Assembly: GCA_009786575.1 (NCBI GenBank)
Contig: WQRV01000006.1
Coordinates: 1 to 39,528 of the forward strand
Direction of reading: 5' to 3'
DNA: 39,528 nt
Origin: Chitinispirillia bacterium
GTDB lineage: Bacteria; Fibrobacterota; Chitinivibrionia; Chitinivibrionales; Chitinispirillaceae
Part shown: in pieces, positions 29,554 to 37,768 of the stretch
Layout of the letters: every line of letters starts with the position of its first letter
Position numbering within the stretch: the first letter of the stretch is position 1
Position numbers and translations under genes: made by a program
The notes under the pieces: generated by a model
Databases searched by the model: none
Told to the model about the DNA's origin: nothing
Seen by the model: only the letters and a program-made list of their open reading frames with translations

Positions 29554-29754
29554 TTGGACCCCGCTCGTACTGCAATAACTCACTCCCTGCCTATAATATA
29601 ACATCAAACCAGTTAAAAATCAAGGGCGGCGGGGCAAAAAGACCCGCCAATGCCCCCAAATCACCCAAAAAACGCAGTTCAAGGTCCAATACAAGCCACC
29701 AAGACCGCCCACCGCGGCGATGGCAAGGGGGGGGAGCCATTCCATATAATATAG
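29554..29754 (-). promoter_or_regulatory. Regulatory cassette A: 22-nt leader element, sigma70-like promoter, hairpin, 17-nt element, AT-rich box
   Basis: TTGATT (29618-29623), 17-nt spacer, TATATT (29595-29600), then TTGCAGTACGAGCGGGGTCCAA (29554-29575), all on the minus strand; shares blocks with 30655-30862. Confidence 0.65.
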
Positions 29755-29774
29755 ACGAATGCCACCCACCCGGA

Positions 29775-30338
29775 TCAACCAGCCACTCCGCCTCGAACCG
29801 CCTCTATGGTGAGTTTTTCCATCAAAAACAACTCATTGGACAGCGACAGGGCGGTAAGCCCAACATCCCTGTCGCCGGCACGGTACGCCTTGCGCAGCTT
29901 AACAGCCCAAATTTTCTCATACAACCCCTCGTCACGCAACGGGCTCGGCATGGCAAGACCACCGTACTTCTCAAGGTATGCAGCCATTTCACCGCCACCG
30001 GCACGCATAAACGTACCCATAACAGATAACCCCGCGTGTATGGCTATCCTCTCACGGTACGGCTCGTACTGGGCATCTTCATGTAAAATTATCAGCCGCT
30101 TCTCAAAGGCAACCATAATGGCCGCAGCACACTTATGGCGGTCAATAACCACCTTGGCATCCTTCATGTGCTCCATTTTTATAGCGCTGTTGATCTCCAT
30201 ATAACCCCGGATTATCGCCGGCCTTGAGCGCCGAACTATCCTGCACAGGGCTTTAGCGTGGGACATATTGGGGATGCTGTACAGAATTGACTCCATAACA
30301 CCCTCAAACAGCAAATCATAATACCCTTTTTTGGCCAT
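29775..30338 (-). CDS. Hypothetical protein
   Basis: 187 aa ORF; next to and co-oriented with 30343-30555. Confidence 0.65.
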   Translation of the reverse strand: MAKKGYYDLLFEGVMESILYSIPNMSHAKALCRIVRRSRPAIIRGYMEINSAIKMEHMKDAKVVIDRHKCAAAIMVAFEKRLIILHEDAQYEPYRERIAIHAGLSVMGTFMRAGGGEMAAYLEKYGGLAMPSPLRDEGLYEKIWAVKLRKAYRAGDRDVGLTALSLSNELFLMEKLTIEAVRGGVAG

Positions 30339-30342
30339 TACG

Positions 30343-30555
30343 CTACCATTCGTTGGTCAGGATGCTCTTGTTGCACATAAAAAAACGGCCGCCGTTGAGC
30401 TCAACCGCCTCCTCAAGAGTCATGTCCCCGTTGTCGTATTTGGCAGAATCAAGAGGAGACTCTATAAACGGCGGAACCATGTCATCGGGGTAGTAGTCTA
30501 CCGGCTCACTAAGAATGTCGGCCAAGGCTTCCGCCACTTCGCGGCTGTCGTTCAT
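30343..30555 (-). CDS. Small acidic hypothetical protein
   Basis: 70 aa ORF, start preceded by a TTTTAGGGGG ribosome-binding-like stretch. Confidence 0.6.
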   Translation of the reverse strand: MNDSREVAEALADILSEPVDYYPDDMVPPFIESPLDSAKYDNGDMTLEEAVELNGGRFFMCNKSILTNEW

Positions 30556-30654
30556 TAAAACCCCCTAAAATTATTTAAGGTATCTGTTTTTATAAATACG
30601 TTATACTTAATCACGTTATTTAACCACAAAAAAACAACCGTATACTGCGGATAG

Positions 30655-30862
30655 TTGGACCCCGCTCGTACTGCAAAGGGATAACCCCTTTCTACTAAAT
30701 ATGTTATAGCGACAGGCAAAAATCAAACAAAAAAACGAAAATATCCCGCAAAAACCGTCAAGAGGCCCCAAAATCACTGGTTTTAGCCCAAAACAGGCCA
30801 CCAAGACCGCCCAGCCCACCTGCCCCGCCGACGAGGGGGAAGGCCTATTCTATATAATATAG
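30655..30862 (-). promoter_or_regulatory. Regulatory cassette B, paralogous to cassette A
   Basis: TTGATT (30721-30726), 17-nt spacer, CATATT (30698-30703), identical 22-nt element (30655-30676), identical 17-nt element (30797-30813), shared atataatatag box. Confidence 0.65.
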
Positions 30863-30939
30863 CCCGTTACCCCGACCCTGCCCGGCAAATTTTGCCTACC
30901 TCCACGAGTTGGGATATCCGCCGACACCTAACCCAACCC

Positions 30940-31062
30940 CCACCGGACCCTCCCAGCCCCCAACCGTCTCACCTACCGAACCACCGGACCCTCCCAACCC
31001 CCAACCGTCTCCCCCAGCAACCCACCGGACCTCCGAGCCCTCAGCCGTCTCCCACACCGTGC
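30940..31062. repeat. Three tandem copies of a 41-bp GC-rich repeat
   Basis: CCACCGGACC(CTC/TCC)... starts at 30940, 30981 and 31022 (period 41). Confidence 0.8.
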
Positions 31063-32279
31063 CAACGGTAGGCGCGGCGGAAGCCGGCATCCTCGGCCTC
31101 GGCGACTGTGAAGGCGTACCGCTCGCCCTTATCCCTCTCAATTTTAACAGTATCGTACTGCTGGTCCATCGGAAGGTGGTATATTCGCTTCGCCTCTCCA
31201 TATTCGTTTCGTCCGATATTACACTTTATCAGGGGGTACTCGCCTATCTCTACCCCTTCCCTTATCTTGATGCCAAGCCTATCAGCAAATAACCTCGCCG
31301 TATCCGACAGCGAGGCGGAAGTTACAAATACAGCCCGCACGTCTCCCCCCCTACCCTCCGTAATCTTATACATGGCCGTAGTGCCGTACAGCTGAGCGAT
31401 GTGTTTTTCGTGTACAGTTTTGTTCCTTGACCAATATTTGCACTGCACTATGTCGGTGCGGCCACGCCTCTTCGCGATTATGTCTCTCCCCATGTCCTGA
31501 AGCCGCTTTTCAATACCGAAGTATTCAACAGTGTAGCCGTCTTCCTCGTACATATATCCAATGTAGCGCTCAAAGTCCCGCCCGATCTCCCACTTTTTCT
31601 TATCTCTCTTCCTATAATACTCTAGTGCCCTCTCGTTCTTTTTTCGGTCGGAAAGGATTTGGTACTCCTCTTGCGTCAGAAACCAGTCCGGGCTGTCCGC
31701 GTCCTCCACCTCATCGCTATAATCATAGTCGTCCTCAATATCGTCATCCATTAACGTCTTTATATACTCTATCTCATAGAGAAGTTCACGGTTCGCCGTT
31801 TCGAGCGCTCGCTTCTCTTTTCTTAAAATATCCAGTTTTGCGCATGCATCCCAAGACCGAGCCCGGCTGACTAATTCGTCATCGGGGCGGAGTAAATCCC
31901 TATGGTATAATCTAATGTCTGCAATGATGGGGGCTATCCACTTATATGTCGCCTCCTTGTCGCCCAGCTTACTGTCTAAAGTTTTAAAGAGTTTGTCCCT
32001 AATGGCTTCGTGTTCGCTTATCCAGTCTTCCTTTTCTTTCTTTAGCTTTTCTCTGGCCGCTTTTGCCAACTGCTGCATATCCAGCACGCTCTTTTCTGCG
32101 TTCGCAATTTGTGCCGCCGCCCTATTTTTAGCTGAAGAAACTGGCCACACTACACCACTCATCAAAATAAACGTAACCGTGGCACCAACAATCACCCAGC
32201 CACCATCATTGGCCGCCCAGATAAAAATCAAAAGGGCGATGCCGCCAAGCCATAAAACTGTCCATGCAAAGGTCTTCAT
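31041..32279 (-). CDS. Membrane-anchored Mrr-like (PD-(D/E)xK) restriction endonuclease
   Basis: Two N-terminal hydrophobic segments, coiled coil, then WEIGRDFERYIGYMYEEDGYTVEYFG...MGRDIIAKRRGRTDIVQCKYWS (E...GRD...QxK Mrr_cat pattern). Confidence 0.85.
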   Translation of the reverse strand: MKTFAWTVLWLGGIALLIFIWAANDGGWVIVGATVTFILMSGVVWPVSSAKNRAAAQIANAEKSVLDMQQLAKAAREKLKKEKEDWISEHEAIRDKLFKTLDSKLGDKEATYKWIAPIIADIRLYHRDLLRPDDELVSRARSWDACAKLDILRKEKRALETANRELLYEIEYIKTLMDDDIEDDYDYSDEVEDADSPDWFLTQEEYQILSDRKKNERALEYYRKRDKKKWEIGRDFERYIGYMYEEDGYTVEYFGIEKRLQDMGRDIIAKRRGRTDIVQCKYWSRNKTVHEKHIAQLYGTTAMYKITEGRGGDVRAVFVTSASLSDTARLFADRLGIKIREGVEIGEYPLIKCNIGRNEYGEAKRIYHLPMDQQYDTVKIERDKGERYAFTVAEAEDAGFRRAYRWHGVGDG

Positions 32280-32327
32280 TAGTTCTCCATGTATCTATAT
32301 TAAACTCACGGCAGACAGAGCGGAAGC

Positions 32328-33923
32328 CTAGCCCCCAATCGCCACGAGTCTTCTGGTGCGCCTATTCAGCTTCTTGTCTATAGTTGGCGTATCAACCCCT
32401 CCCATGAAGCCCATAACGGCAGGATGTACCATTATGTCTCTGCGCAGAATCCGCCGAACCAAGTGTAGATTATCCATGCTAACACATCTGGAGAGAGCCA
32501 CGTATGTCTGCCCAAAATCAAAGGCACCCCTCCACCCCATGTCTATGGCTACGGACTCGTAGGTTTGCCCCTGCGACCTATGTATAGTCATTGCCCATGC
32601 AAGCCGCATGGGGAACTGGCGGAATAGGCCAACCCGCTCTTGCACAAGCTCCTTGGTTTTTTTGTCATAGACATACTCGAATTTCTCCCAGTCGCGCGTC
32701 TCAACATTGTGTTCAAGCTTGCCGATTTTTACACCAATAACTTCTGTGCCAAGCCGCGTGATCACCCCCAAGCTTCCATTAACCCACCTATGTGACCTGT
32801 CATTCGCGAGCATCACAACCTGCGCCCCTACTTTTAACTTCAAAAATTCGTCTGCAGGGTATTCATCCCGCGTATACTTGCCAACGATATCAGCCCTGTA
32901 TGTTGACGCTCTGCCCGGCAACTCGTCCAGTTTTTCTTCGTTTCTGAGACGTGCCGCATTATTTGTTGGTACAAGTCTTGGCGAATGCTGGTCGCTAAGC
33001 CCCCTATAACACCGCTGGTTTAGAATAGCCAAATCCTCATTCGTCACCTGATCAATCCGCGTTTTATTCAAAATGTCAAGAAACTCTCCTTTACCTTGCC
33101 TGTGAACATTGGACAGTTCATAAACCGGAATATCTTTCACTGAAGGTGCGGAGAAGAAAAAACGACTTTGGTATCTACCTCTCAAGTACCTAACCTCTGC
33201 GTTGTTCCCGTCCCTGTCTCTCAGCACCGGCGGGAGTTGGTACGGGTCGCCAATCATTATTATTTGCTTCCCACCAAAGGGAAGGTCGCCCCTATTAACC
33301 ATGCGCAGTTTTTGGTCGATGCCATCCATTAAGTCTACGCGGACCATGGAAACCTCATCAATAACGACCGTTTCTACTTTTTTGAGCTTCTCCACGAGAC
33401 TGGTGGGCCAGTCCACCAATGGCGCAATCTTCTCTGGTATTACCAACCCGGGCGCGATCTGAAAGAAGGAGTGTATTGTCTGGCCGCCAATATTTATTGC
33501 GGCAAGGCCAGTCGGCGCCACAACCGCAACGTCTTTTTTTGTTTGTTCTTTGAAGTATCTAAGTAAATACGACTTGCCGGTGCCGGCCTTACCAGTAATA
33601 AACATGGAATTACTCGTACTTTCCATCTGCTCAAAAATATGGCGCTGTTCGTCATCCAGCGTATATGCTTCGCTGGGTTCTGGCTCCCTGGGGGGCGGAA
33701 TATCATTGCGCCGCGAAAACTGGACGGATGGTTTATCGTCAATCGAGGATTGACATTGCAAAAACTGAACGAGTGGTTTGTCGTCAGCCGAAGACTGGCG
33801 CCGTGAAAACTGGACATCTGACCCGCCGACGAGGACGGGTGGGCGTCTTATTGGTGGTACTCGCACCAAATTAGTGTCTTCCGGTCGCGGTTTCAGACCA
33901 AACAACCTCATGAGCCACTTCAT
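32328..33923 (-). CDS. PIF1/RecD2-like SF1B helicase
   Basis: Walker A ITGKAGTGKSYLLR, VVIDEVSMVRVDLMD, IMIGDPYQLPPV, AWAMTIHRSQGQTYESVAIDMG, TYVALSRC. Confidence 0.9.
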   Translation of the reverse strand: MKWLMRLFGLKPRPEDTNLVRVPPIRRPPVLVGGSDVQFSRRQSSADDKPLVQFLQCQSSIDDKPSVQFSRRNDIPPPREPEPSEAYTLDDEQRHIFEQMESTSNSMFITGKAGTGKSYLLRYFKEQTKKDVAVVAPTGLAAINIGGQTIHSFFQIAPGLVIPEKIAPLVDWPTSLVEKLKKVETVVIDEVSMVRVDLMDGIDQKLRMVNRGDLPFGGKQIIMIGDPYQLPPVLRDRDGNNAEVRYLRGRYQSRFFFSAPSVKDIPVYELSNVHRQGKGEFLDILNKTRIDQVTNEDLAILNQRCYRGLSDQHSPRLVPTNNAARLRNEEKLDELPGRASTYRADIVGKYTRDEYPADEFLKLKVGAQVVMLANDRSHRWVNGSLGVITRLGTEVIGVKIGKLEHNVETRDWEKFEYVYDKKTKELVQERVGLFRQFPMRLAWAMTIHRSQGQTYESVAIDMGWRGAFDFGQTYVALSRCVSMDNLHLVRRILRRDIMVHPAVMGFMGGVDTPTIDKKLNRRTRRLVAIGG

Positions 33924-33989
33924 TTATTATGTCTCCTTAGTAACTACCTCAGTTAAAGTCAACGTAAGTAATTGGCCCGTCCACACGTA

Positions 33990-34457
33990 TTACGCGAGAC
34001 CGACGCTTTTTTCGCCCCCGTACTGCGCTGTGGATAATCGCTTGTTTTCGGTAGACAGCCTGTTATTTTCCTCGGTTAGGCGGTGGATAACTACTTTTTG
34101 CATACCAATCTCATCTTGCAGGCTATCAACATGTTCTCCTTGCAACTTTATGAATGCTAATAAAACCTGATTGGCGTGTTTATAGTTTACGTCGCCATCC
34201 ATCGCACCTGCCGTAAACCCATCTATGGCCTGAATTAGTTGGCTAATAGAGTCAAGGCTGGCGGACGGCTGAGGCATTATACCCTGCTCACACAATAAAT
34301 CGTTTATTTTAGCTGCATTGGCACGGTTGGGGGAACGGTTTTCTCCAGTCTCTAACGCAGAAACTGCCTTTTGGGTTATGCCGAGCCTTTCTGCCAATTC
34401 AGCCTGCGACCACCCCATTTTTTTTCGCAAATCAGTCAACGCTTGCCCATAATCCAT
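33990..34457 (-). CDS. HTH_3 (CI/Xre-family) repressor with C-terminal coiled coil
   Basis: LRKKMGWSQAELAERLGITQKAVSALETGENRSPN; C-terminal VVIHRLTEENNRLSTENKRLS; divergent from the early operon. Confidence 0.85.
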   Translation of the reverse strand: MDYGQALTDLRKKMGWSQAELAERLGITQKAVSALETGENRSPNRANAAKINDLLCEQGIMPQPSASLDSISQLIQAIDGFTAGAMDGDVNYKHANQVLLAFIKLQGEHVDSLQDEIGMQKVVIHRLTEENNRLSTENKRLSTAQYGGEKSVGLA

Positions 34458-34538
34458 AGAAAGAACTCCTTTCTATAAAAAATATGTGTAGTAAAATCAA
34501 CAACTTACACACATTTTACTATTTTCAGAATTTTTTTA

Positions 34539-34567
34539 TTGCTTTTTGATTCTAAAAATAGTATATT
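34539..34567 (+). promoter_or_regulatory. Candidate early (Cro-side) promoter
   Basis: TTGCTT (34539-34544), 17-nt spacer, TATATT (34562-34567) in the divergent intergenic region. Confidence 0.55.
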
Positions 34568-34659
34568 ATGGGTGTAGCTGTTGCTGTGTCTGTTGCCCCT
34601 TGTGCCAATGCCAATTAGACAGGGGGCAATTCTTAAACAATATAATATATGGGGTTTAT

Positions 34660-34857
34660 ATGTCAAAGTTAAACTGGCAGATTTATTCCGCACGGCTGAA
34701 AAAAGCCGGGGTAACGAAGGCGGAAATCACGCGGAAAACCGGCATTGATTACAGCCGCCTTGTCGGTTTCTTCAACGGCTACTGGGACCTGCGGGCGGAA
34801 GAACTTGCCAAGGTAGACGCCGTCCTCAGCGCGTCGGCGGCAGAGGGGGCGGCATAA
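34660..34857 (+). CDS. Cro-like small HTH protein
   Basis: MSKLNWQIYSARLKKAGVTKAEITRKTGIDYSRLVGFFNGYWDLRAEELAKVD; first plus-strand gene opposite the repressor. Confidence 0.65.
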   Translation: MSKLNWQIYSARLKKAGVTKAEITRKTGIDYSRLVGFFNGYWDLRAEELAKVDAVLSASAAEGAA

Positions 34858-34858
34858 C

Positions 34859-35035
34859 ATGTCAAAAATTGTCGAAGTCCCCGACCCGTCCGACGGCCTA
34901 ATCCCCGTCAACCCGGCCTTGTGGAGGGCGATGGTTAATCGCGCGGCGGAGGCGGATCGGCTTGAGGAACAAGTTCGTAGGCTGTCCGATGAAAACGCGG
35001 GGCTCATGAAAGCATTGTTGGCGCGGACTATTTAA
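34859..35035 (+). CDS. Small coiled-coil protein
   Basis: 58 aa: MSKIVEVPDPSDGLIPVNPALWRAMVNRAAEADRLEEQVRRLSDENAGLMKALLARTI; below the ORF-track size cutoff. Confidence 0.55.
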   Translation: MSKIVEVPDPSDGLIPVNPALWRAMVNRAAEADRLEEQVRRLSDENAGLMKALLARTI

Positions 35036-35077
35036 CGGTCTGCGCCGCCTTTAACTTATAAAAACAGCGGGGTCCAG

Positions 35078-35208
35078 ATGTACCGCATCACAAACAAAAC
35101 ACGTAAATTCGGGCGCGCTGTCCGCAGGGGGCGCAGGGGTGGGATGGACCCCCTACCCTGCACCAGGCCGACGGCGGCGCGCCCTTTGTTGAAGGGGGTC
35201 CACTCATG
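35078..35208 (+). CDS. Possible tiny basic protein
   Basis: MYRITNKTRKFGRAVRRGRRGGMDPLPCTRPTAARPLLKGVHS; stop overlaps the next start (ATGA). Confidence 0.4.
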
Positions 35209-35478
35209 AAAGAAGGGGTTAATAGTTTGCACCGCCTGCTCTTCGGCCAGCTCGAAAAGCTCGCGGACGAGGAGATCAGCGGCGTAGACCTTGAGCGGGA
35301 GATCCGCCGCACCGACGCGATGGTCGCGGTTGGTACGTCCCTGCTCAAGGGCTACGACATTATGCTTAAGGTGGCCGTAATGCGCAGCAATATCGGCGGC
35401 GGCAATATTGAGCTTCCGCCGCAGCTGGGCGGTCCGGTTATTGACGCTCAGATTGGGGGGGGCGATGACGGCAACTAA
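35206..35478 (+). CDS. Hypothetical phage early protein
   Basis: 90 aa ORF in the early operon. Confidence 0.65.
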   Translation: MKEGVNSLHRLLFGQLEKLADEEISGVDLEREIRRTDAMVAVGTSLLKGYDIMLKVAVMRSNIGGGNIELPPQLGGPVIDAQIGGGDDGN

Positions 35479-36109
35479 AGCACGGCGCCCCTACACATCG
35501 CGCCACTATTACACGCCGGAAGAGATCGCCTTTATCCGCGAATCCTTCATAGCTCACGGCCGCGAGGAGACAATATCCCTTTTTGCAGAGCGTTACGGTG
35601 TCAGGCTGACCGTCTCGCAATTCAAGAATACCGTCCAACGAGCTGGAATAAAAGCAGGCAGGCCCGGCGGGTTCAAGAAGGGGAACAAGATCCGGCGGAT
35701 CAATAGCGCCGCTCCGCACTTGGAGGCTTTTCGATTCAAAAAGGGTTGCGCTATAAGGTCTTTGCCTATAGGGTCGGAGTGTGTAGACTCGCGGCGCCAG
35801 TCGCGGCAGTACGTATACGTGAAGGTTGCCCAGCCCAACGTCTGGCGGCTTAAGCATCAGGTTGTATGGGAGAAGGCGCATGGGCGTGAAATACCCACGG
35901 GGCATGTTGTCATGTTCGGGGACGGCAACACCCGCAATTTTGAGGTGGACAACCTCATACTTGTATCGCGCGAGGAGCTTGGTATAATGGCGGCGCAAAG
36001 GCTGTACTTCCCCGACGCTGAGATGACACGTACCGGGGCGGCATTGGCGGCGCTGCAGGTTGCCAGAAATAAGATAGTCAAAAACAAACCAAAAACCGAA
36101 AGGGTATAA
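35465..36109 (+). CDS. HNH endonuclease (phage type)
   Basis: VWRLKHQVVWEKAHGREIPTGHVVMFGDGNTRNFEVDNLILVSREE; start refined to ATG 35465. Confidence 0.8.
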   Translation: MTATKARRPYTSRHYYTPEEIAFIRESFIAHGREETISLFAERYGVRLTVSQFKNTVQRAGIKAGRPGGFKKGNKIRRINSAAPHLEAFRFKKGCAIRSLPIGSECVDSRRQSRQYVYVKVAQPNVWRLKHQVVWEKAHGREIPTGHVVMFGDGNTRNFEVDNLILVSREELGIMAAQRLYFPDAEMTRTGAALAALQVARNKIVKNKPKTERV

Positions 36110-36111
36110 TC

Positions 36112-37761
36112 ATGGCTAAAAAGAAAACAAGTACAGGCATCGGGAAACTCAATCCCGCAATAGTCAAAGCTATTCAGGCCGGCGAGAAGCGCCGTGTAGC
36201 CGACGTGCCGGAAGACCGCGCCGGTAATGGCAAACCCGCCGCCCGTAAAGCGGCTAAAAACAAGCCCGCCGAGGCCGTCCCGGACGCTCTCCCTCCGGCG
36301 CAGGTGGGGTATAAGTGGAGGTTTGACGAAGCTGTGCCGCTCTCCCTCATCCGCGTCGTCAAGAACAGCCGCCGCGGGCGCATCACACCGGAGAGCGACC
36401 CGAAGGTACTGGAACTGGCGGACGACATCGAGCGTACCGGCCTCCAGGCGCCCCTGTTGCTGCGCGAAGTAACGGGGCAGGACACGTTCGACGTCATCGC
36501 CGGCCACAGGAGATTTTTCGCGCTGGAGATAGTCCGGTCCCGAAACCCTGAGCGCAGCGCTGCCATGTCGCGGATATTCACCGGCCTGACCGATGATCAG
36601 GTGATGGATATGCAGACGGCGGAGAATATCCACCGCAAGGACCTCCTCCCAACCGAAGAGGCCGAGATATACAGGCGGCTGCACGACGACCGCGGCTGCA
36701 AGGTCGAGGAGATCGCGCTGCGCGTGGGCAAGTCCCCCAAGCATATTAGCCGCTACCTCCGTCTGCTGTCCCTGCCGGAGAACCTGCTGGAACAGATTGA
36801 CGACGGGACCCTGAGCCTTACAAAGGCCCAGATACTCTGTTCCATGCCGGATAGCGTCCTTAAAGAGTTTGCTGCGGGCGAGTATGCCTGGATGCTGCGG
36901 GGCGGCTACAACGCCAAGCAGTTCGCCGACGAGCTCACGGAGCGGTTCTTCGGCAGCTTAAACGACGACGACCTTCCTTTCGACCGGAAAATGAAATACG
37001 TAGACCCGGAGACCAAGAAGGTATACCCTCCCTGCGCCAAGTGCCAGTACAAGGATCAGATCGACCTGTTCCGCGAATACGCTGCCGACGGCACCTGCCC
37101 AAACAAAGAGTGCTTCGACACCAAGGGGAATATCGCCTGCGCCCTCGAATCTGCGGAACGCCATGAGAATGCCGCCGCCGCGGAGCTCGCCGAGGAGTAC
37201 CCTACCGGCAATACAGGCGGCAGTTCTCTAATGTCCCCGAAGGAGATGAAGGCATGGGAGGCGGAGCGGGTCAGGCGGAACGAGGAAGGGGCGGCGGAGC
37301 AGGCGGAAAGGCGCAAGGCGCGAATGGATCAGAATATCAGACGGACTGATTACTATGTGGGCGAGTTGCTCCAGAGGTCGTTCAGCCCGGTCGCCGTCCA
37401 CGACTTCATGTTCCCGTGGAACAAAATAGCGGTCGAAGACGATGATGGGGAGCTGGAGTCTGCCGTCAATGCGCTCTTCACAAAATACATCAACAAGCGC
37501 ATATCGCAGTTGAAGGCTGGCTGTTCGCACGGCGATTTCTTCAAGGCGTTCCTTATCGCCTCAATCTTTGAAGCTGATGATTTTGATACCAATGATCTCG
37601 CCGAGTTCATAGGCTGCGAAGTATTCCCGGAGGATAAAGCCGAGGAGGAAGACGCAGAGGATGACGACAGCGAAGACGGCGGCGATTATGACGTAGCGGA
37701 GGATCTCGAAGAGGCCCCCTACGGTGACGAGGACGATGTCGAAGAAAGCGCGGAGGGATAA
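36112..37761 (+). CDS. ParB/RepB/Spo0J-like protein with Cys cluster and acidic tail
   Basis: FDVIAGHRRFFALEIV, TAENIHRKDLLPTEEAEIYRRL, HTH region VEEIALRVGKSPKHISRYLRLLSLPE. Confidence 0.88.
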   Translation: MAKKKTSTGIGKLNPAIVKAIQAGEKRRVADVPEDRAGNGKPAARKAAKNKPAEAVPDALPPAQVGYKWRFDEAVPLSLIRVVKNSRRGRITPESDPKVLELADDIERTGLQAPLLLREVTGQDTFDVIAGHRRFFALEIVRSRNPERSAAMSRIFTGLTDDQVMDMQTAENIHRKDLLPTEEAEIYRRLHDDRGCKVEEIALRVGKSPKHISRYLRLLSLPENLLEQIDDGTLSLTKAQILCSMPDSVLKEFAAGEYAWMLRGGYNAKQFADELTERFFGSLNDDDLPFDRKMKYVDPETKKVYPPCAKCQYKDQIDLFREYAADGTCPNKECFDTKGNIACALESAERHENAAAAELAEEYPTGNTGGSSLMSPKEMKAWEAERVRRNEEGAAEQAERRKARMDQNIRRTDYYVGELLQRSFSPVAVHDFMFPWNKIAVEDDDGELESAVNALFTKYINKRISQLKAGCSHGDFFKAFLIASIFEADDFDTNDLAEFIGCEVFPEDKAEEEDAEDDDSEDGGDYDVAEDLEEAPYGDEDDVEESAEG

Positions 37762-37768
37762 CCGAACC

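Noticed and set aside
29304-30029. 241-aa plus-strand ORF
   Set aside because: Crosses cassette A and is antisense to two better minus-strand ORFs; Ser/Arg-rich with no domain.
30940-31062. CRISPR array
   Set aside because: The 41-bp units are contiguous imperfect tandem repeats with no constant-repeat/unique-spacer alternation and no cas genes.
35064-35076. Third copy of the 22-nt cassette element
   Set aside because: Only the AGCGGGGTCCA core matches, on the opposite strand and without the associated promoter or 17-nt block; could be chance or a ribosome-binding-like stretch.
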